Assembly (NCBI GenBank): GCA_964388445.1
Contig: CAYMAI010000008.1
Coordinates: 1-64,000 of the forward strand
Reading direction: 5' to 3'
Source of the DNA: CAYMAI01 sp964388445
Lineage (GTDB): Bacteria; 4484-113; JAGGVC01
Length of the DNA: 64,000 nucleotides
Part shown: piece after piece, positions 7,927 through 16,281 of the stretch
How the letters are laid out: the number at the start of each line of letters is the position of its first letter
How positions within the stretch are numbered: position 1 is the stretch's first letter
The notes under the pieces: generated by a model
Told to the model about the DNA's origin: nothing
Databases searched by the model: none
The model's input: only the letters and a program-made list of their open reading frames with translations
Translations under genes and position numbers: made by a program

Positions 7927-8784
7927 ATGGTTTCACGTGGACATTCGGTAGATAACATTCTTGCCGCGGTCAAGGATATTCCGCCGCTGCCGGCGATAGT
8001 CCCGCGCGTAATGGCGGTATTGAACGACCCAAACAGCTCGGTCGCCGAGCTCGCCAAAATTTTGGGCAGCGACCAGGCCATCGCTTCCAAGCTTCTGCGG
8101 CTCTCCAATAGCGCATTTTACGGCTTCAGCAAGCATATCGGCACTATTCACGACGCGGTCGTTCTTCTCGGTTTCAAAACCATCAAGGGCCTGATTTACG
8201 CTCTCAGCCTTTACAGTTCCTTTAACCAGCGCGTCGGCGGCTATAAAATGGACAAGGGCGAGCTTTGGCGTCATTCGTTATGCGCGGCATATACCGCCCA
8301 ATCGATTAGCACCAAAACGAAGCTAGGCAATTCGGAGCAAGCGTTCGTCGCGGGGCTGATGCACGACATCGGCAAAACGATTCTCGGCGAGTTTTTGACG
8401 AACGGCTCCGAGGATTTTGCAAAAGCGGCGGAGGACGAGGAATTTTTCTTCGTTAAGGCGGAGCAGCGCATTCTGGGCATATCTCACCCGGAAATCGGCG
8501 CGAAAGTCTGCGAAAAGTGGAATCTTCCTGCCGAACTGCTCGAAGCCGTTAAATTCCATCATAATCCATCGGAATTCGACGGCGACAATCCGCTTGTTCC
8601 GATCGTGCACCTCGCGGACGCGGCCTGCCTAATTCTCGGTCTCGGAATGGGCGTTGACGGCTTGTCGTATCCATTCGACGATAACGCACTCAAGAAAATA
8701 GGTAAAGATTGGAAGTTTTTCGACGATATAGTTAAAGAGGCGCATATCAAAGTTGCCGACGTCGACAATATACTGAATATGTAA
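7927..8784 (+). CDS. HDOD-domain signalling protein
   Basis: HDOD proteins are HD-fold regulators linked to motility, chemotaxis and stress outputs. The 285-residue product has the typical opening (IPPLPAIVPRVMAVLNDPNSS), then a helical core with ASKLLRLSNSAFYG and VLLGFKTIKGL. Unlike many HDOD proteins it retains an HD pair in LMHDIGKTILGEF. It also has a later HHNPSEF and a VHLADAACL helix, so residual metal binding is possible. The start is ATG 7927, which follows a GGGGG ribosome site; the frame is open further upstream without support. flgB begins 13 bases after its stop, so it is the first gene of a flagellar rod operon and may control or report on flagellar assembly. Confidence 0.85.
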   Translation: MVSRGHSVDNILAAVKDIPPLPAIVPRVMAVLNDPNSSVAELAKILGSDQAIASKLLRLSNSAFYGFSKHIGTIHDAVVLLGFKTIKGLIYALSLYSSFNQRVGGYKMDKGELWRHSLCAAYTAQSISTKTKLGNSEQAFVAGLMHDIGKTILGEFLTNGSEDFAKAAEDEEFFFVKAEQRILGISHPEIGAKVCEKWNLPAELLEAVKFHHNPSEFDGDNPLVPIVHLADAACLILGLGMGVDGLSYPFDDNALKKIGKDWKFFDDIVKEAHIKVADVDNILNM

Positions 8785-8797
8785 GCCTCGCCATTTG

Positions 8798-9190
8798 ATG
8801 AACGTAACATCGAACGATTTGACGCTTGCCGTTGTCTCGAAAACGCTCGGGCTCCTTTCCGCGCGTCAGGAGGCCATTTCGGCAAACATCGCCAACGTCA
8901 ACACGCCCGGATACCGCCGCCGGGAAGTAGATTTCGCCTCTCAGCTCAATGAAGCGCTTACATCGAACGGTCATTCATCCAAATCCGAAAGCATAGAACG
9001 CGTAAATTCAATATCGAAAAAACTACTCGTGGATTCCACTTTCTTCAGCCGCAACGACCTCGGCGGCGTGGATGTAGACCGTGAAATGGCAGAGCAAGCG
9101 CGCAACCAAATGCTATACAACTCGTTCACCCGGCTTGCAACCAAGCGGCTCAGGATGTACCGGATGGCGATTATGGACGGCAGGGCTTAA
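8798..9190 (+). CDS. flgB: Flagellar basal-body proximal rod protein FlgB
   Basis: Rod subunit exported through the flagellar type III system. The 130-residue product carries the rod N-terminal motif AISANIANVNTPGYRRREVDF at about 29-49 and a C-terminal helix ending in the usual FTRLATKRLRMYRMAI. Length matches the family. ATG 8798 is preferred over the overlapping TTG at 8795. It is co-transcribed with the HDOD gene upstream and flgC downstream (17-base gap). Confidence 0.93.
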   Translation: MNVTSNDLTLAVVSKTLGLLSARQEAISANIANVNTPGYRRREVDFASQLNEALTSNGHSSKSESIERVNSISKKLLVDSTFFSRNDLGGVDVDREMAEQARNQMLYNSFTRLATKRLRMYRMAIMDGRA

Positions 9191-9207
9191 ATGAAGGACG
9201 GCATTCG

Positions 9208-9615
9208 ATGAGCTTCATTAATTCGCTTTCGATTTCCGCATCCGGACTGACCGCTCACCGGCAGTGGATGGACCTTATCGCGGGAAACGTCGCAAACGCG
9301 AATACCACCCGCACCGAAGCCGGCGGCCCGTACGTAAGACAGCTTGCAGTATTCAAAGACATTGTGGACGCGGAAGGCCGCGTTCTCGGTGTGCGGGTCG
9401 CGGGAATCGGCGGCGACACCTCTACCCCGCCCCGGATGGTGTTTGAACCCGGCCATCCCGATGCGAACAGCGAAGGCTACGTGGCATATCCGAACGTGGA
9501 CATTATGCTCGAAATGGTGGACCTTATAGCGGCGAGTCGCGCGTACGAAGCCAATATCACAGCAATTGAAGCCGCGAAAGACATGGCACGCAGCACTATC
9601 AGCATTCTTGCGTAA
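9208..9615 (+). CDS. flgC: Flagellar basal-body rod protein FlgC
   Basis: Rod protein of 135 residues. It has the N-terminal FlgC motif SISASGLTAHRQWMDLIAGN with VANANTTRT. Its C-terminus, VDLIAASRAYEANITAIEAA, is the conserved helix shared by rod and hook proteins. The internal segment GYVAYPNVDIMLEMVD is diagnostic for FlgC. It sits between flgB and fliE, the usual order. An AT-rich 100-base gap with its own -10 separates it from fliE. Confidence 0.95.
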   Translation: MSFINSLSISASGLTAHRQWMDLIAGNVANANTTRTEAGGPYVRQLAVFKDIVDAEGRVLGVRVAGIGGDTSTPPRMVFEPGHPDANSEGYVAYPNVDIMLEMVDLIAASRAYEANITAIEAAKDMARSTISILA

Positions 9616-9673
9616 TACCCAATACAATTCCGAAGGCGTCTCCTTTTCATAAATGTCACCATTTTAAAAGAAC

Positions 9674-9682
9674 TGATATAAT
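9674..9682 (+). promoter_or_regulatory. Extended -10 promoter TGATATAAT before fliE
   Basis: The same nonamer as upstream of the HDOD gene, 36 bases before the fliE ATG. No -35 is clear. It suggests fliE can be transcribed separately from flgBC. Confidence 0.5.
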
Positions 9683-9718
9683 GAAAAGGTTTTGCAGCGC
9701 GAAACCGGATGAGATTCG

Positions 9719-10045
9719 ATGGTTGAAATTACTCCGATTGATCCGCGGATGGCGGTGATTCCCGGTATCGCCCCCGGCCCTAATGCCTCGTCTTCGCGCG
9801 GCGCGAATGCGCTCGGAGATGCCGGCGACGCGTTTCAGCGAATTCTTTCGGAGCAGATTGCGAGCCTCGAAAATCTTCATGAACGGGCTGACAACCTGAC
9901 ACTGGCGCTCGCGATGGGCGAAGACGTCGATTTATCTGAAGTCGTTATCGCCGTAGAAAAAGCCGACCTCGCGCTGGCGTTTGCGATCCAGCTAAGAAAC
10001 AAAGTCCTGGAATCGTATCAAGAAGTCATGAGGATGCCGGTGTAG
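9719..10045 (+). CDS. fliE: Flagellar hook-basal body complex protein FliE
   Basis: FliE links the MS ring to the rod. The 108-residue product has a disordered N-terminus and the conserved C-terminal half: FQRILSEQI, then an alanine-rich helix with DLSEVVIAVEKADLALAFA and a terminal IQLRNKVLESYQEVMRMPV. Both match the family in sequence and length. fliF and fliG normally follow; here the next gene is an unrelated minus-strand reading frame, so the flagellar cluster is cut short. Confidence 0.95.
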   Translation: MVEITPIDPRMAVIPGIAPGPNASSSRGANALGDAGDAFQRILSEQIASLENLHERADNLTLALAMGEDVDLSEVVIAVEKADLALAFAIQLRNKVLESYQEVMRMPV

Positions 10046-10151
10046 TTATTGAGTTAACGAATTTTATAAAGACTCAGGAAGTTCAAGCCGATTGCTTTCC
10101 TGCACTTACTTCGACAAATAAATCAAATTAGGCGCTTTGGATTTTATTATA

Positions 10152-11552
10152 TTAATTCGGCGGATTTGAGAGAATACTTTCAACAACTTTAGAGTGGCCG
10201 ATATTGAAATTCGTCTCGATTTCCCCGGTCGAAGGATCGTACCTATTTACAGAATTCTCCAAAGTTGCGGACTTGCTATCGATTTTGATGAAATATAATC
10301 TGCCTTTCGAGTCCAACGCCTTGTCGGGGTGGGCTTCCCAATCCAATTTAACATCGTCAATGTGATGCCACCGGTTTTCTGAATCAAGAAATAATAATTT
10401 GGCTTCTGTCGTGTTTTGAAGTCGAAATGTCACGTATACATTATCACATGTACTATCGTAAATGGCAGAATCGATATTATAAGGTATTGCCTGATTTATC
10501 CCGACCAATTCAAACTCTTTCCCGACAACTTCCGGTTCAACTTCAGGATTCCATTCGAAAACGTAACTTTTGGTATCATGTACGGCATTTGTAATTGAAT
10601 CCCTGAAAGATATTGAAACTGCCCAAAGCGGAGCGCGGCTCTCAAAAGGTGGACGAATAACTTCAAAACTCAGAATATGAGCGTTTAGCACATGCGGACC
10701 ATCGGTTCTATCGGACAGTAAATCGCTAAAGCTGCCAGGTACTATATTTACCGATCCCGGTATCGATACTTTGGTAATAGAGTTAGTTGACATATCCAAT
10801 ATGCAAACAATGGCTTCATATCTTGAAGGACTTCCGGGAAATGACGACGTACGATACGGCGTACTTGACATAGCGACCATATGCTTATTCGAAAATGCGG
10901 AAAGGTCCTTGATTTCATATCCTGCGGCCTGAAACTCGTCAATCGCAGGACTCCTAATTACGGAAAACGGCTCCTCATAGGTAGAATTCGAGACAATATC
11001 TTGAAGAACCACTCCTGCTTTGCTGCCATTCATTCGAAGTGCGAACCATTTGAACTGATTATCGAGTTGGCGTTTATTCGACTTATTTCGTATATATCTG
11101 GGAAAAAGTGAACCGTACTCGATTACTTCACCGGAAAAGTCGATTACCAAATACTCGCTTTCATAAGGATCCATACTGCTAGATGCGATTCCCAGTAGGC
11201 GATTGTGTGACACGAACCACTTCGCATAAAAGCGGTCATATTTTTCCGAAGATTTTAAGAAGTCCGAAACTCTGGAAATCCTAAACGGCTTTCCATTATC
11301 TCTAATTCCCCATACTTCAAGATGCTGGACTGCGGTTATGCTTAATCCCCTTCCAGATATAATGTTTCGAACTGCGCTAGTGGCCGTGCCAAACGGATTT
11401 TCTGCTCCCAAAACCGACAAAATCACCTCGGGGGTTTCGATATTTCTTCTATTTACGCGACCCATCAGCAGAAAAAGACCTAGCGCAAAAAATAGAGCGC
11501 CGCTAAGCAGCGCGTATATCTTTTTGCGTTTTCCCGGATTACCACTTCCCAA
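10152..11552 (-). CDS. Unknown single-pass membrane protein, propeller-like exterior
   Basis: Not recognised. The 466 residues open with a basic segment and one transmembrane helix at about 12-32, then a long beta-rich region expected outside the membrane. Blade-like repeats such as KLLFLDSENRWHHID and KGRLYFIKID followed by NRYDPSTGE suggest a beta-propeller. It starts with TTG, 14 bases inside the end of the upstream epimerase gene, with GGGG eight bases before it, so translation is coupled. Base composition is AT-richer than hldD and fliE on either side, hinting at separate origin. The layout resembles that of the protein at 51146-52693, although direct sequence similarity is not obvious. 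Confidence 0.75.
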   Translation of the reverse strand: MGSGNPGKRKKIYALLSGALFFALGLFLLMGRVNRRNIETPEVILSVLGAENPFGTATSAVRNIISGRGLSITAVQHLEVWGIRDNGKPFRISRVSDFLKSSEKYDRFYAKWFVSHNRLLGIASSSMDPYESEYLVIDFSGEVIEYGSLFPRYIRNKSNKRQLDNQFKWFALRMNGSKAGVVLQDIVSNSTYEEPFSVIRSPAIDEFQAAGYEIKDLSAFSNKHMVAMSSTPYRTSSFPGSPSRYEAIVCILDMSTNSITKVSIPGSVNIVPGSFSDLLSDRTDGPHVLNAHILSFEVIRPPFESRAPLWAVSISFRDSITNAVHDTKSYVFEWNPEVEPEVVGKEFELVGINQAIPYNIDSAIYDSTCDNVYVTFRLQNTTEAKLLFLDSENRWHHIDDVKLDWEAHPDKALDSKGRLYFIKIDSKSATLENSVNRYDPSTGEIETNFNIGHSKVVESILSNPPN

Positions 11553-12465
11553 CTATTATTCCCCGCACGTATTCCACGATGCCCTCCTTTGGCGAGGAGT
11601 CCGGCTCGTAGCCGAGCAGTTCCTTTGCCTTGCGCACGTCCGCGTGCGTATGGTCTTGATAGAACGAATACGGATTGTCGATCCACTCGACTTCGACTTT
11701 CTTGTCCAAGGCTTCTTCGATCGCCGTAACGATTTCGTTGAAGCTTGTCGCCACACCGAGGCCTACGTTAAAAATGTCGCACTTCGGATATTCGAGCGCA
11801 AGAAGGTTTGCGGCAACTATGTTTCTAACGTGCAAGTGGTCGCGGAATTGCTCGCCGTACTTGAAAAGCCGTGTTTTCCCGGTTTCGAGAACTTGCTTCG
11901 TTATTTGAAACACCATGCTCGCGAAATCGCCCTTATAGCGCTCGCCCGGCCCGTGCACGTTGAAATAGCGAAGTCCCACCACTTGCGCTCTGCCTCCGCT
12001 TTCCTCCCGTATCCGCATTACGTATTGGTCAAGCTTCAGCTTTGAAAACCCGTAAATATTCAGCGGATCGACGGGGCCGTCTTCCGTTTGCGGAGCGGGA
12101 AGATTGCCATATACCGCCGCGCTGGAAGCGTAAACAACTTTTACGTTCTTCTCTATCGCCGTTTCGATAATCTCTATTGATGCCGACGTGTTCACGTCCA
12201 TCACGAGTTTTTGGTCGCTCACGCGCGTGTCCGTGACTGCGGCTTCGTGAAAAACCGCGTCGAAGTCGTCCAGCAAGTCCGGCCATGAAATTTCCCGTAT
12301 GTCCGCCGGGATGACTTCGCCGCCGAACGCTTTCAAGTTGCGAAAATCGCCGTAAAGGAAATTGTCGAGCGCCGTAACGTCGTGGCCTTGCCGCTCGCAT
12401 TCGAGCGCGATGTTACTACCGATGAATCCGGCGCCGCCGGTTACGAGAATCCGTTTTGCTTTCAT
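11539..12465 (-). CDS. hldD: NAD-dependent sugar epimerase, HldD/RfaD-like
   Basis: Extended short-chain dehydrogenase/reductase fold. The best fit is ADP-glyceromanno-heptose 6-epimerase, which makes the heptose donor for LPS inner core. VTGGAGFIGSN at 8-18 binds NAD; ASSAAVYG carries the catalytic Ser and YGFSK the Tyr-Lys pair. The segment RYFNVHGPGERYKGDFASM and the late FYQDHTHAD fit heptose epimerases better than GalE, but a UDP-sugar epimerase cannot be excluded. The start is placed at 12465, where GGAG precedes the second ATG closely; 12480 is possible. It lies in a minus-strand operon with a small acidic-tailed protein upstream. KdsD is divergent nearby, supporting an LPS role. Confidence 0.78.
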   Translation of the reverse strand: MKAKRILVTGGAGFIGSNIALECERQGHDVTALDNFLYGDFRNLKAFGGEVIPADIREISWPDLLDDFDAVFHEAAVTDTRVSDQKLVMDVNTSASIEIIETAIEKNVKVVYASSAAVYGNLPAPQTEDGPVDPLNIYGFSKLKLDQYVMRIREESGGRAQVVGLRYFNVHGPGERYKGDFASMVFQITKQVLETGKTRLFKYGEQFRDHLHVRNIVAANLLALEYPKCDIFNVGLGVATSFNEIVTAIEEALDKKVEVEWIDNPYSFYQDHTHADVRKAKELLGYEPDSSPKEGIVEYVRGIIVGKW

Positions 12466-12513
12466 ATTCTCCGCTTTCATTGCCGATTTGACATATTCAA
12501 AGCCGCCCGGTCA

Positions 12514-12924
12514 TCAATCCGCGGCAGCATCGGACTTTTCATCTTTCGATTCCGCGCCGCCTTCATCGCCATCCGTTTTCTTGGACGCAGTTTTTTTCGG
12601 CGGGGCTTCTTTGGTCTGCTTGAAAATTTCGTCGAAAATGAACTGGATTATCCGGTAACCGTAAGTAAGGATGTCCTCCCGGCGTGAATAAAACAGGCCG
12701 ACCGAATCGAAAATAGGTTTCCAGTATTCGCCCGTTACGTCGACGTCGCGCGGCAGCACGATTTCGAACGGATAAAACTTGCCGTCCTCGTCGTTCAATA
12801 CCTCGTACTTCGCGATGAACCGTGCGCCGTCCGCAGGGTCCGGCGCGACGGAATTTACGCGATAGTGGAGGAGAAGCGCCCTGTCCATTTCGGGCGAAAC
12901 CGGCTTTTCGTAAACGTCCTTCAT
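12514..12924 (-). CDS. Hypothetical protein with charged disordered tail
   Basis: Unrecognised 136-residue protein. The first 95 residues look globular, with alternating strands (ARFIAKYEVLNDEDGKFYPF, EIVLPRDVDV) and a helix (TYGYRIIQFIFDEIF). The last 40 are lysine- and acidic-rich (PPKKTASKKTDGDEGG and onward) and probably disordered. AGGAG lies eight bases before the ATG. It is 48 bases upstream of the hldD start, so probably the first gene of that operon, and divergent from kdsD. Confidence 0.75.
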   Translation of the reverse strand: MKDVYEKPVSPEMDRALLLHYRVNSVAPDPADGARFIAKYEVLNDEDGKFYPFEIVLPRDVDVTGEYWKPIFDSVGLFYSRREDILTYGYRIIQFIFDEIFKQTKEAPPKKTASKKTDGDEGGAESKDEKSDAAAD

Positions 12925-13022
12925 CGAATCACTCCTGCTTGCGGCTGGCTTGGTGCGGGCACAAGCCGCGGCAAAAGTATATCAAAGCGCGGCCGATGAG
13001 CGCCCCATTGCCTCTCCCGATG

Positions 13023-13028
13023 TATAAT
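13023..13028 (+). promoter_or_regulatory. -10 box TATAAT directly before kdsD (leaderless)
   Basis: Perfect TATAAT whose last base is seven nucleotides before the GTG start. Transcription would begin at or next to the start codon, and no ribosome site is present. This predicts a leaderless mRNA. No clear -35 is seen. Confidence 0.5.
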
Positions 13029-13035
13029 TCACATT

Positions 13036-14076
13036 GTGGAATCGGGCGAAATCGAAAGTGTAATTCCGGAAGATCGAAGCGTGCTCGCCGCGGCCCGGCG
13101 CGCGCTTGAAATCGAAGGGCAAGCTGTCCTTGCGCTTGCCGAACACGTCGGCGAGCCGTTTTTAAAGGCGGTTAGCGCAATTCTGCACACTAAAGGCCGC
13201 GTTATAATCGCGGGAATGGGCAAAAGCGGCCACATCGGGCGCAAAATTGCAGCAAGTTTATCTAGCACCGGCACTCCGAGCGTATTCCTTCATCCGGCGG
13301 AAGGATTCCACGGCGACCTCGGAATAATCACGAAAGACGACGTCGCAATCGCGATCAGCAACAGCGGCGAAACCGAAGAGATTCTCGACTTGATTCCGTC
13401 TATTAAACACATCGGAGCGACGGTTATATCGATTACTTCGAACATGAAAAGCCGGCTCGCCGCGATGTCGGACATTGTGCTATCTACCGGAAAAATAGAA
13501 GAGGCCGACCCCGATAAGCTGATTCCGACGACATCTACCACCGCAACGCTGGCGCTTGGAGACGCCCTGATCGTCGCTCTGATGGTGAAACGGGATTTCA
13601 GGCCCGAGCAGTTCGCCGTTCTGCATCCCAAAGGTATGCTGTCCAAACGGCTGACTCTTAAGGTAACCGACCTTTTGCGAGGCGGCGAAACGAATCCCGT
13701 ATTGCCAGAGACCGGAACGTTCGAACAGGCGCTCGAAACGATTACGAAATACACTCTCGGTGGCGTATGTTTGACCGGCGAGGGAGGAAAACTTTCGGGA
13801 ATCCTGACCGACGGCGACGTGCGGCGGATAATTCAACGTTGGGAAAACGGTGTATGCGAATTAAGGGAACAGAAAGTTGCGGATTTAATGACGAAAAATC
13901 CGAAGCGAATATCGCATACCGCGCTCGCGTTCGACGCTTTGACGCTGATGGAAACGAATAAACCGCGACCTATTTTCGTTTTGCCGGTTGTGGACGATGA
14001 AGACAAACCGGTTGGGCTTCTACACTTGCATGCTCTGGTTCGCGCAGGCTTCAAGGCTAGCGCTGGAAACGGATAG
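13036..14076 (+). CDS. kdsD: D-arabinose 5-phosphate isomerase (KdsD/KpsF/GutQ family)
   Basis: Converts ribulose 5-phosphate to arabinose 5-phosphate, the first committed step to Kdo of LPS. The 346 residues contain an SIS domain (VIIAGMGKSGHIGRKIAASL, then LHPAEGFHGDLG and SNSGETEEI, the sugar-phosphate-binding motifs). Two CBS domains follow at about 210-265 (LSGILTDGDVRR) and 280-340 (VGLLHLHALVRAG). Order and length match KdsD. The start is GTG with no ribosome site but a -10 seven bases ahead. It is close to hldD, consistent with LPS core synthesis. kdsA and kdsB are not in the window. Confidence 0.94.
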   Translation: MESGEIESVIPEDRSVLAAARRALEIEGQAVLALAEHVGEPFLKAVSAILHTKGRVIIAGMGKSGHIGRKIAASLSSTGTPSVFLHPAEGFHGDLGIITKDDVAIAISNSGETEEILDLIPSIKHIGATVISITSNMKSRLAAMSDIVLSTGKIEEADPDKLIPTTSTTATLALGDALIVALMVKRDFRPEQFAVLHPKGMLSKRLTLKVTDLLRGGETNPVLPETGTFEQALETITKYTLGGVCLTGEGGKLSGILTDGDVRRIIQRWENGVCELREQKVADLMTKNPKRISHTALAFDALTLMETNKPRPIFVLPVVDDEDKPVGLLHLHALVRAGFKASAGNG

Positions 14077-14085
14077 CAGCATAAA

Positions 14086-15747
14086 TTAGGTTAGATTTTC
14101 GCCGATTTTCAAGTCGTTATGCCCATTGGCGAACTCGATGGCTTCTTCGTAACCTGCATCCACGTGGCGCATAACTCCGGTCCCCGGGTCGGTTGTAAGC
14201 ACTCGTTCGAGCTTTTCAGCCTGCGCGTCGGTGCCGTCCGCGACGACGACCATTCCCGCGTGAATGCTGTACCCAATGCCGACGCCTCCGCCGTGATGCA
14301 CGCTCACCCAAGATGCGCCGGCGCACGAATTGACGAGAGCGTTCAGAATGGGCCAGTCTGCGATTGCGTCGCTGCCGTCTTTCATCCCTTCGGTTTCGCG
14401 ATTCGGCGATGCCACGCTGCCGCAATCCAAGTGGTCGCGCCCGATAACGATAGGCGCCTTTATTTTCCCGGCGCGCACCGCCTCGTTCATCGCCAACCCG
14501 AACTTCGCTCTTTCGCCGTATCCTAGCCAGCATATACGGCTGGGCAGCCCTTGAAATGCCACTTTTTCTCGCGCCTTTTTAATCCACCTTTGAAGAGCGG
14601 CTTTTTCGGGAAACACGTCCATCACCAAATAGTCGGTCGCATAAATGTCCTCGGGGTCGCCGGAAAGCGCCGCCCAGCGGAAAGGGCCCTTCCCTTCGCA
14701 GAATAGCGGACGAATAAAAAGCGGCACGAATCCTTGGAAAGCAAACGCGTCGCTCATTCCTTGCGCATAAACTTGACCGCGAATGTTATTTCCATAGTCG
14801 AATACGATTGCACCGCGATTTTGAAATTCGATCATCGCCGCGACGTGCCTTTTCATAGATTCGTAGGACTTCCGGATGTATTCCTTCGGATTATCGGCGC
14901 GAAGCCGCAACGCATCCTCAAAATCCATCTCGCCCGGGACGTACCCATTGAGTTCGTCGTGCGCGCTGGTTTGGTCCGTTACAAGGTCCGGAATAACTCC
15001 CATATCCAGCATCGCGGGGAAAACGTCAGCGGCGTTGCCGTGAAGCCCGATGCTAATCGCATCTCCTCTTTCCTTTGCGTCGAGAGCAAGTCTGACCGCT
15101 TCGTCCAAGGAATCCGTACTTTTATCGAGGTATCTCGTTTCGAGCCGCCGTTTAATACGCGCCGCATCGCACTCGACGATTATCGCCGCTCCTCCGTTGA
15201 ATGTTACGGACAACGGCTGCGCTCCTCCCATCCCTCCAAGTCCGGCAGTCAGCGTTAGCGTGCCCTTCAGCGAACCCCCGAAATGCCTATCCGCGGCTGC
15301 GGCGAAGGTTTCGTACGTGCCCTGCAATATCCCCTGCGTACCGATGTAAATCCAGCTCCCCGCGGTCATCTGTCCGAACATGGTCAGCCCCAAACGCTCG
15401 TATTCGCGGAAATTTTCCCAGGTAGCCCAATGTGGAACTATCATCGAATTTACAATAAGTACGCGAGGAGCCCACTCGTGGGTACGAAACACGCCAACCG
15501 GCTTGCCGCTTTGAACGAGCAGCGACTGGTCGCCTTCGAGGGTTTTCAAACAGGCAAGTATTTTGTCGAAGCATTCCCAATTTCTCGCAGCCCTGCCCGT
15601 TCCCCCGTAAACGATTAGCTCATCCGGCTTTTCGGCGACTTCCGGCGATAAATTGTGCTGAATCATCCTAAATGCGGCTTCTTGCACCCAGCCTTTGCAG
15701 CTAAGTGCGGTTCCGGTCGGAGGATAAACAGTGCGCGCTCCCTTCAT
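14086..15747 (-). CDS. hutU: Urocanate hydratase
   Basis: Second enzyme of histidine degradation, converting urocanate to 4-imidazolone-5-propionate with tightly bound NAD. The 553-residue protein begins near the family consensus and has ELIVYGGTGRAARNWECFD, LLVQSGKPVGVF, TAGLGGMGGAQPLSVTFNGG (NAD binding), a central ARICWLGYGER-like segment and DHLDCGSVASPNRETEGM, with the conserved Cys near the active site. It is full length. AGGTGA precedes the ATG by seven bases. hutH and hutI are absent nearby, so the gene stands apart from the rest of its pathway. Its start lies 102 bases after the TPM pair, on the same strand. Confidence 0.96.
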   Translation of the reverse strand: MKGARTVYPPTGTALSCKGWVQEAAFRMIQHNLSPEVAEKPDELIVYGGTGRAARNWECFDKILACLKTLEGDQSLLVQSGKPVGVFRTHEWAPRVLIVNSMIVPHWATWENFREYERLGLTMFGQMTAGSWIYIGTQGILQGTYETFAAAADRHFGGSLKGTLTLTAGLGGMGGAQPLSVTFNGGAAIIVECDAARIKRRLETRYLDKSTDSLDEAVRLALDAKERGDAISIGLHGNAADVFPAMLDMGVIPDLVTDQTSAHDELNGYVPGEMDFEDALRLRADNPKEYIRKSYESMKRHVAAMIEFQNRGAIVFDYGNNIRGQVYAQGMSDAFAFQGFVPLFIRPLFCEGKGPFRWAALSGDPEDIYATDYLVMDVFPEKAALQRWIKKAREKVAFQGLPSRICWLGYGERAKFGLAMNEAVRAGKIKAPIVIGRDHLDCGSVASPNRETEGMKDGSDAIADWPILNALVNSCAGASWVSVHHGGGVGIGYSIHAGMVVVADGTDAQAEKLERVLTTDPGTGVMRHVDAGYEEAIEFANGHNDLKIGENLT

Positions 15748-15849
15748 TCTATCTTCACCTCTATGTTTTTTCGCGTCCGGTATCGAAGTACCGGAGGCCG
15801 TACATTTTACAGGATGCTTTGGATTTGCGAAGTTCGCAGGCTCGCGCAG

Positions 15850-16281
15850 TTATTCTTCGATAGCAAGTTCGTCCGGTAATTCGTTGGGATTTTCTGCGCC
15901 TTCTGCGAGCGGAAAAACCCTTGAAAGCATTTCGCCTACGGCCGCAAGCCCTTGGCGGATTCCCGCGTGATAGTCGCCGTTTTTAAAATGCTCCTTGAAT
16001 TTTGCCAATGCGGTTTCTATCGCCGTTTCTTCGTCCGAATACTTTTCATGGCCGCCGTATAATGTAATTCTGCGGATTTCCGGTTCTATAACGATCAAAA
16101 GGCCGTTACCTTCGCTGGTTTTTTCCATCCCGAGTTTTTCAAACATTTTGCGCGCCATTTCGGACGGCGAAAGTTTGCTTCTTTTTCGTACGACCAGCCG
16201 AACTTCGGCGGTAGTGCGCTCTTCTGCAGACGCAATTGCATCCCGTACAACATCCTTAATAAGTTCGAAACGTTTTACCAA
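15850..16281 (-). CDS. Small TPM-domain protein, second of a pair
   Basis: A 143-residue protein that is essentially one TPM (YgcG/TLP18.3/Psb32-type) domain. It shows AEERTTAEVRLVVRKRSK, then GLLIVIEPEIRRITLYGGHE and HFKNGDYHAGIRQGLAAVGEML, the standard TPM strand-helix pattern. There is no signal peptide or membrane helix, so unlike its neighbour it appears cytoplasmic. The start is taken as TTG 16281, overlapping the stop of the upstream TPM gene by seven bases, with GGAGG about 12 bases ahead. The open frame extends further up only through an Arg-rich translation of the neighbour's Gly-rich tail, which I discount. Function unknown; TPM proteins in other systems act as phosphatases or assembly factors. 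Confidence 0.8.
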   Translation of the reverse strand: MVKRFELIKDVVRDAIASAEERTTAEVRLVVRKRSKLSPSEMARKMFEKLGMEKTSEGNGLLIVIEPEIRRITLYGGHEKYSDEETAIETALAKFKEHFKNGDYHAGIRQGLAAVGEMLSRVFPLAEGAENPNELPDELAIEE

